Shown one piece after another: positions 56,399 through 64,000 of a stretch of DNA of 64,000 nucleotides (positions are counted from its first letter, which is position 1; each line of letters opens with the position of its first letter). This stretch comes from Chrysomallon squamiferum (lineage: Eukaryota; Mollusca; Gastropoda; Neomphalida; Peltospiridae). The notes under the pieces are model-generated. The model was not told the DNA's origin. It was given only the letters and a program-made list of their open reading frames with translations, and did not search any database. The DNA lies in assembly GCA_012295275.1 (NCBI GenBank), contig CM022665.1, forward strand, positions 18,296,150 through 18,360,149, written 5' to 3'. Made by a program: the position numbers and the translations under genes.

Positions 56399-59035
56399 AA
56401 CAGTATTAATAATAACAATAATAATAATTAATATTAATAATGATACTTCTATTAATAATATGAAGAGTAATAATGATACTACTACTACTACTATTACTAA
56501 TAATAATAATTATAATGATAATGATAATACTACTCTTTGTAATCACACAAGCTAATGATGATACATATGAATACAAGCATAAATACCTAAAAGGTGACAA
56601 GTCAAAGGTCAGAGTTCATTTCAAATACCAATGCATATAAATTTATGAACATTAATAAGGTATCATTTCAGTTTTAATACAAGAAGAAATCTCCAAAAAC
56701 AAATATATATTAATAAATACAAATAAAAATAGATATTAAATAAGAATAAAAATTGATATTAAACAAAAATAAAAATATACATACTGGAAAGAAAATTATT
56801 TTAATACCTCCAGTTTTAGATATATAGACACACACATACACACAATTTTAATTATATCCATGTATACCAGACAAAAAAAAGAAATGCTAGTATTTCAAAA
56901 ACCAGCATCTATCAAGTTTTACCTTATTTAGGCTTTTTTCTTTTTTCTCTAGCTGTAGTTCAATAAGCTTGCAAGAAATAATGTTCAATGACATGCCTAT
57001 TTTGGTTATGTGAATTAAACAGGCATTAAAATAGACTCATCATGGTTTGAACATATAGCCTAAATGAAGGTAAAAAAGTAATTCTGATATATTGAAAAAC
57101 AGAACAATTATTTTTAATATTATTATTATTATTTACTGTTGATAAAAGTAAACAAGTAAAATGGAGTACGATTTCATTTGATTGTATCTGCTAATTTTTT
57201 TTTTATTACTATTACTTATTTTTTTTTATGAGATAAGGCTTCACGAAAAATTTGACTACAAATTCACAAAAGTAAATAAATAAATAAATGATTAAAGTTT
57301 ATATTAAAAAGAGGAAAAAATGGCAGCTTCATGCATGTTTTATCAAGGTCAGACTTTATTTTTAACAAAGTCTGGTAACTAGTAAAGCAAATAAAACAGT
57401 ATCTTTTAAGTACACGTAACATATTTAGCTTTAAGTACTATAAGAGTTTATTTTTTCTAAAAATTGGATACGCTGCACACATACATAAACAAAAATTATT
57501 ATTATTATTACAAACAAACAGGATTACTGCTTCAGATTAAGAACTTAATAATAAAGAATATTCATGAATATATTAAACACAATTACATTTTTGATTAAAT
57601 ACACAAAAGAATAAATAAAAAATAAACACTAAACAGCTATTTAATTTTTTTTTAAATGTGCAGATAAAAAAACATTTGCTGATTAAATAGATATTATATT
57701 TCAAGAAATAATTATTCTGAAAGGAATAGGTGAAAATTAATGTATATTTTTTGACTGAATAAAAAGTAAATTTTTATAACACAGTACTATGGGGGGGGAT
57801 GTGTATGTGGGTGTATATATGTTATTTTAATTATTTACTTTTTTCTAAACTGATTAATACTGCTAAAATATATACAATGCAGTTTGCTTTTGTGTGTGTT
57901 TATATTACATAATAATTCATATTTAATGAATTGATACTATATAAGCAAAAATAAAATAACATTTTTAAAATGTATTATACTGTAACATACAATTCTTATT
58001 CCACCACTGTTTGGTGTTCTGGAAGACATATTATTTAATTGATAAGACATAAACAAAAAAGCTATTATTTAAAATAAACTGAAGAGAAAAACAAATCTGT
58101 AATATTTCTAAAAGCTTATACAATATATAATTTAATTTTTATTTTATTTTACCGTCCATGATGCTAATTCTTAAAACATTTGTCTTATGCTATTAAAATC
58201 TTCTCCTAAATCTTGTTGTTGTTAGCACATTGAAACCTGTCCAGATTGCATTATTAAAAAAATACATTACTGCCATAGTACATCTTTAACCACATTAAAT
58301 TTTATAACATTTCAGTGAGTTTGTTGTATGAAACAAAATGCATGACTGCCACAGTACAAAAATTCTTGTTTTTAAACATATTAAATTTAAAAAAAAAACA
58401 TTTCGGTGACATGTCTAAGTAAATGCACTATTTTTTGTGTTAAAATACCAGTGTTTGAACTTGTCTCACTCAGAGAAATATTGTAACAGCAAGTTTTGCC
58501 ATGAGTGTTTCATACAATCTTACTTTAAAAATAAAAAACAAATAAATAAAATATAATAATAATAATAATAATAATAATATAAAGTTTAAAAAAGAAATTA
58601 TATATATATATATTTGTTGTTGTTGTCGTTTTTCATTCTGTGAGAGATTTAAGTACTTTTAAATGGACAATTTCAGGCCTGATATTAAAATCACTGAAAT
58701 TTAAGTACTTCTTAGATCTATTTATAATAATAATAATAATAAAATTATGATAATGTTAATAACAATAATGAAGGTAACAACAACAACAACAATAATAATA
58801 AAAACTGTAATATTGTTTTTAATTACTCAAGCTGATGGTATATAAATCTAAGTATAAATTATATCTGTTGAAACGTTAAACATCTTTGCTCCTATATTGT
58901 TCTGTCTAAACCAAAGACCTAACTTTATTGTCACCCCCATAAGGAAGTCTTCATATGAAATGTTAATCTTTATAGCATCTACATTCTTCCATACCATAAA
59001 TACACTTATCTTGTTTAAATCTGCCACAACCAGTA

Positions 59036-59310
59036 AATTTAATAATATGTTGTCAGTAAAATATAATAATGCATTATCTGTAATAATTAATAATCATTTT
59101 ATGTAAGAATTAATAATTATTATAAGTAAAAGCTAATAATATATTATATTTAAAAATTAATAATGCATTATATGTTAAAATCAATAAGCTATTATCTGTG
59201 AAAAGTTAAAAATTATTATTAAAAAAAAAAAAAAAAAAAAAAAGATATTATATTTAAAAATTAATAAAATATTATATTTAAAGATTAATAATGTATTATT
59301 GTCTGTGAAA
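59036..59310. repeat. Minisatellite of about 31-bp units
   Basis: About eight copies of a unit like AATTAATAATGCATTATATG followed by TTAAAA; a run of about 26 A bases interrupts it near 59220. Confidence 0.6.
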
Positions 59311-60196
59311 CAAGAAGTGAAATGTTTTAGACCAGTGGAAACAGTTAAGTGTATTATCACAGCTTTTTAAAAATACATCATTTCTCCTCACAGCCATGTA
59401 AAATTATACATGATATGTAACCAGCAGATGTGTTCTTTTTTATGCCTGAAAATAAAAAAGATATATATAATGTAACTTGATATTTAGTCTATATTAAAAC
59501 AAAAAATAAATATACAGATGGTTTATATATATATATATATATATAATAGGATTAAGAGAAAGAGTTTTAATTTTTTTTATTCTTTTCCATTTTTTCTTAT
59601 TCATTTTTATGTTATTATTTATTTATTTATTTTATCCATCATCTATCTATCTATCTGTCTATCTATATATATATATAAACAAATATATATAAACACACAC
59701 ACACACACACATATATATATGGTTTGATTTTTTGTTTTTTGTTTATAATTTCAAAAGAAAAGGATAAACATATTTATTGCATCTAAATAATAATTATGGA
59801 AATTCAAAATTATTTATGAAACATTTACTCAAACTAATCATTTTATCTTCTTTTTTTTTGTTGTTGTTGTTGTTTTTCTTTTGGAAGGGGAGAGGTGTTC
59901 TGTTTATATATATATAGTTTTAAGATACCATCAAAATTATTTCTTATTGTAAAAATAACAAATTACTGATTTATTGTCCATTCATTTTAAACTTACTAGC
60001 ATTAAAGATACACAACATAAATAAATAAACAGGTTTCAAAACAAAACAGACTTTGACATTAGCCAGGCAAATCTGAACAATCAAATCAAAATGCAGGTTA
60101 CATAAAATGTCAAAAACATAAAAATAACTGTTATATAACTTGTGTACATTATTTTATATTGCATACTTATATTAAAATAATAAAAAATATTTTTAC

Positions 60197-62642
60197 CTTC
60201 ATTATTTCATTTTCATCTATAGTCACATTAATCCAGGTGTACAATGGTCTGAATTCTATTTTTTCAACTTTGTACTTTAGGCTGTTCAATCCATCACTCT
60301 TAATTCTTTTCTTTGCTGAGTTAAGCAGGATAAATCTGAAGTACATTAATACAAAACAGATATATATTTTGAGAATAAGATACAATATAAATTACAATAA
60401 AAAACAAAAGCATGAAATAATTTATTTGATGAATCAAGCAAAAATTAATTAATTTTTTTTTTTTTTTTTTTTTTAAAAGCTGTAAAGAATTTTAACGAAT
60501 TTTTATCAGAATACTAAATTAGATTAATTAATTATAACTATAATTATCACATACCAGATATCACTTAATAAAACAAATATTACCAAATACATAAAAATGC
60601 TATTCATATTACCAAATATATAAATGTGCTATTTATATTACTAAATATGTGTGTGTGTGTGTGTGTCTATTAAAGAATATAACTGTGTATGTGCTATTTA
60701 TATTACAGTATTATATGTATTTCTTCACATAAATAAACAGTTATGGAAATAAATAAATGTGCTTCAAGTATTAAATTATTTTTGCCTGCTTTTATTAACT
60801 TCATTGGATTTCTCTCTTCCATGTTTGATCATTCGATACCGTGCAATAGCGAGAGGGTATCGAATTACTTTGAGGCCATTGTCTACAATTCTGTAACAAA
60901 AATAAATTTAAAAAAATAAAAACTACTTTAAAATTTTAAACAATATAGAAAAATACTGATCAAATATAGTTAAATGATATATTTAAAAGGTTACAAAAAC
61001 TGATTAATAATTAATTGTCATTACTAATTACTGATCAAATTATAACAGTCATTATTATTCATATAATGATTATCAATGGGAATAATCATAATTAATTACA
61101 ACATCGAAACATTTAAAAAAATAAGCTACACTTAATAATAATAGTAATAAATGTTATAAGTCATTATTGAACTGAATATAAATATCATTTACTTTTTCTC
61201 AGAAAATCAGGATAGAAGATAATAAAATATACAATTCCAAATCTCTAGACATAGCTGATTTTCACTTATACCATAGTAACAGTTCTCATGTTGAAATTTA
61301 AGAGTTTCTATCATGCAGAGGAAAGAAATTAAAACAATTTAATACTTCACTAGGACTTAATAATGACCTAGTAGTGGAGCGAATTTAAAATTTGCATTGA
61401 CCGAATCATCAGAAATTCACGTCTGAGTCAATTAAACAAATGCATATAAGACTGAGTCAATATAAAACTGCACGTAAGACTGAGTTAATGGCTGAGTCAG
61501 TTGCAGCATTGTAACTGCACATGTACGGCGCAGCAGTTTGAAGTAGGAAACACACCAAGTTAGGATACGGCTTTAGCAGATAAATTTTGCAATCAAACCT
61601 TTGATACATATCATCATCTTCTCCTCCCCAGCCAAAATACTTGTTAGAAAATCCATTCACTTTCTCCATATGTTCTTTAGTCAAGGCACTCACTCCTCCA
61701 AATATGCCTTGGTATGGCAAACTAATAATAATAATGATAATAGTAACAATAACTATTATTATTATTATTATTATTATATAAAATTAAAAAAAACAGACTG
61801 CTTGAAAATCAAATGATTCAAAATCATTTTTTTTTAAAATTATGTTCACATAAAGTAGTGCTATAAATCTAAAATATAAATTAATATACTATTAACATAA
61901 AAAGTATTTGTATTTAACTTTAAAAACAATTTATTTGTATTTAAAATTAAATATATGACATCTAAAACATCAATGTAACATAATATTCTTGTATTTTTCA
62001 TTGTATTTATATTCTTTAAATTCAGTGGACAACATATTTGTATATTTAAACATTGAACATTATCAAATCCAAAACAGCAAACTTTTGTACAGGTTAAAGA
62101 TCTCTTATCTGAAATTCCGAAATCCGAAAAGCTCTGAAATCTGAAACTTTTTCTGAGAAATTGAAATAATAATATCTTACCATTTTCGGACTCTTTGCAT
62201 ATACAAACCATAGTTCATGCAAAAAATTATTAAAAATATTATTAAAAAATCCTGCAGACTATCTGTATAAGCTGCACATGAAAAATAAATGGAGTTTGTA
62301 TTTAGACATAGATTCTATTCTCATGCTGTATTTATATTCCTAAATCTGAAACACTTCTGGTTCCAAGCATTTCGGATAAAGGATTCTCAACCTCTATTTA
62401 ACATATCAAAACAGTTATTAACATTATCTATAAACAGAGTCAGACATCCCTTACTTGTATTTAAATTTATCAATGGCCGCTGACATGTGACGTGGGTTAT
62501 CTGGACATGTATAGAGATTTCTGTCATTTTCCGGGATCAAATCAACATCATGGAAGAAAAAACACTGATAGTCATAAATTTTGAGAGCTTCTTTGTAGCC
62601 AATGTTCATCAGCATTGCCCGATTAAAACGAGACGGCAGAGC
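60197..62642 (-). CDS. Beta-1,4-galactosyltransferase family enzyme, 3' exons (partial)
   Basis: Four exons (minus strand): 62455-62642, 61599-61721, 60786-60890, 60197-60335, giving 185 residues in one frame. They cover the catalytic core of a Golgi type II glycosyltransferase of the B4GALT family, which transfers Gal or GalNAc from UDP-sugar to terminal GlcNAc. Visible motifs: FNRAMLMNIG; the Mn2+-binding DVD in FFHDVDLIPEND; PYQGIFGGVSALTKEH; GWGGEDDD; RMIKH with the Met and His metal ligands; SDGLNSLKYKV near the C-terminus. At the position of human B4GALT1 Tyr289 (YFGG) this protein has Ile (IFGG), a change linked with GalNAc transfer in invertebrate members. The intron after 60786 uses a GC donor. 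The frame may continue past 60197 into another exon or end in-frame at 60167 after ten more codons. The stem, membrane anchor and start are outside the window or unrecognised. Confidence 0.88.
60644..60667. repeat. (TG)n microsatellite
   Basis: Short TG run in a galactosyltransferase intron. Confidence 0.7.
62090..62394. mobile_element. Pogo/Tigger-like MITE, 305 bp
   Basis: Left end CAGGTTAAAGATCTCTTATC; right end reverse-complemented GAGGTTGAGAATCCTTTATC; flanked by TA (62088-62089, 62395-62396). The inner words (TCCGAAATGCTTGG, CAGAAGTGTTTCAGA) match the 2422-2715 element, so both belong to one family. It lies in the galactosyltransferase intron, 60 bp from the donor of exon 62455-62642. 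Confidence 0.72.
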
Positions 62643-64000
62643 CTGAGAAGTAGAAAAATGAAACATTTTAATTTAAAAATTATTCAACACATTCTTACTA
62701 TTTTGAGTTTCAGAGCAGTAAAAAAAAAAATATTTCCTTTACAGCTATAAAGACGTTTTTGGGGTATCTTCAGTAACCCCTATAGCAGTGAAAATTCTGA
62801 ATTCCTTTACACCAATAGAGAAATTTTTTGAGTATCTTAATTACTTCATATATACGTATTTTTATATTTGTATGGTCAAAATTTGTATTTCTTTTACAAC
62901 TATTAAGAAATATTTTGAGGTTTATTAGTCATCTCATAGTCAAAATAGTGATTTCTATTGTTCCTATAAAGAATTTATTTGAATAACTTTAGTTAGCTCT
63001 GCAACATAATTTTTTTTATTTCCTCAACACCTATAAAGATTATTTTTAGAAGTCATAATAAACTGAGCCATAACCTCTGATGTTTTTACTGGTATAATAT
63101 CTGGATATTATGTCATTCTACAAGTGGTAAAAAAATGTCTATCTATATTTTTTTTTTTTTTTTTTTTTACATTTTTATGAAATGTATGGGGAATATCAGA
63201 TATCAAGAGTCATTTTATTATAATACACAATTGCTGCACAGGCAAAAAAAATTCTAATTTGAATTTTTTTTAAAAAATAAAATGAAATAAAATATAAAGA
63301 AAGGGGGGAATGTAAATAAAATAAAACAAAATAAAAATAAAAAATAAAACAAAATGAAATCCACCAAAATAAGTAAAATAATAAGTACAATATAATATAA
63401 TATATTAAGAAATAGAATGATATAAAATTTTAAAAAACATATTTAAAAATAAATAAATAAATAAAATAACGTAACGTAACGTAACGTAATGTAACACAAC
63501 ACAACACAACACAACACAACATAAAAACAAGAACAAAAGAAAAAAATCCAACAAAATAAAAATGTCTACCTATTTCTGTTATTCATTTATCAGCCTGGGT
63601 GTGTTTTAAAGACATACTTTTACACAATTATCATTCCACGTGACACTGTAATTAACCCTGGACTCAGCACTATGCTCTTAAAACTGAGAAGTGAAGAAGT
63701 TCATGTATGGTTACAGTAAAAACAAAGATAAAGAGGAAAAATAGAAATTCTCTGTCATTTAGTGTGTTGTTTTTGGTACTATGTTTAACGTAGCAGGAAT
63801 AGGTATTTTAGGGCACCTTACTATAGACAGGAAAACATAAAAGGGCAGCCTTAGATATTTTAGTTGTGAAGAAAAAATAAATCCTTTATCAAACGGTCTG
63901 CAATTTTGGTTACTCTTTTTAGTTAGCAGGAATGGATATTTTACGTTCCTTCCTGCATACAGAAAGTCATAAAATCATAGTCTTTGGAATACACCATATG
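62643..64000 (-). other. Intron upstream of the galactosyltransferase exon, with repeats
   Basis: No upstream coding exon was recognised. It contains a degenerate minisatellite (about 62730-63060, unit about 95 bp, with words CTATAAAGA and TTTTGGGGTATCTT), the pentamer arrays at 63463-63524, and two related units at about 63770-63865 and 63905-63990 sharing GTAGCAGGAATNGNTATTTT. Confidence 0.5.
63463..63524. repeat. Pentanucleotide array (GTAAC)n changing to (ACAAC)n
   Basis: Four GTAAC-type units are followed, after a one-base variant, by about six ACAAC units. The two arrays are in the same register, as if one arose from the other by substitution and re-expansion. Confidence 0.75.

Larger units (their letters stand above)
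49206..60196. other. Non-coding region between convergent NUS1 and galactosyltransferase genes
   Basis: No frame looks coding; the longer ones are low complexity. AATAAA overlaps the NUS1 stop (49201-49206) and recurs at 49232-49237. A final exon or 3' UTR of the galactosyltransferase gene may lie at the right side but I could not identify it. Content: a doubled unit of about 95 bp (49821-49998), T/TTA-rich stretches (51330-51740, 52500-52920), CA/GT and AAT microsatellites (54075-56400), and a 30-bp minisatellite (59036-59310). Confidence 0.55.

Noticed and set aside
62487-62750. 87-codon plus-strand frame
   Set aside because: It is antisense to the galactosyltransferase exon 62455-62642.

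Overview
The window is nuclear DNA of an animal. It is very AT-rich, and its genes are split by GT-AG introns of about 0.3 to 4.3 kb, with abundant microsatellites, small DNA transposons and decayed minisatellites. The proteins (cortactin, EED, NUS1, TIGAR, a beta-1,4-galactosyltransferase-family enzyme) are clearly metazoan. Their divergence from vertebrate proteins and the base composition suggest a lophotrochozoan, perhaps a mollusc, but I cannot fix the species.

Layout, left to right. 330-1280 (+) is the last coding exon of a TIGAR-like phosphatase. 1281-8900 is non-coding DNA between two convergent genes. 9341-21231 (-) is a complete cortactin gene: 14 coding exons plus an untranslated first exon near 22.1 kb, 559 aa. 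33947-41458 (-) is a complete EED gene (Polycomb PRC2 WD40 subunit): 12 exons, 427 aa. 42596-49205 (+) is a complete NUS1/Nogo-B receptor gene: 5 exons, 253 aa, head-to-head with EED. 49206-60196 is non-coding. 60197-62642 (-) holds the last four recognisable exons of a beta-1,4-galactosyltransferase-family gene whose 5' exons lie outside.

The main event is a recent head-to-tail duplication of about 9.7 kb (17438-27123 and 27124-36858). Its breakpoints are in cortactin intron 5 and EED intron 6 and share a 6-bp microhomology, TCCTTT. Both parent genes remain whole because each keeps one copy of the shared segment. The middle junction creates a new arrangement on the minus strand: the cortactin promoter and its first exons (copy 2) now lie directly upstream of EED exons 7-12 (copy 1), a chimeric transcription unit. 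Splicing exon 5 to EED exon 7 is out of frame. The alternative in-frame join, to EED exon 8, is blocked because that exon in copy 1 carries a frameshift and an in-frame TAA. The copy-2 exons could instead splice in frame to cortactin exon 6 and act as a second promoter.

Other accessory content: a 2.8-kb element with about 630-bp terminal inverted repeats in NUS1 intron 2; three MITE insertions with CCGTATATAC ends (two of them the same insertion, duplicated); three pogo/Tigger-like MITEs; and at least ten minisatellites with long units. No bacterial-type systems, CRISPR arrays, tRNAs or rRNAs were seen.
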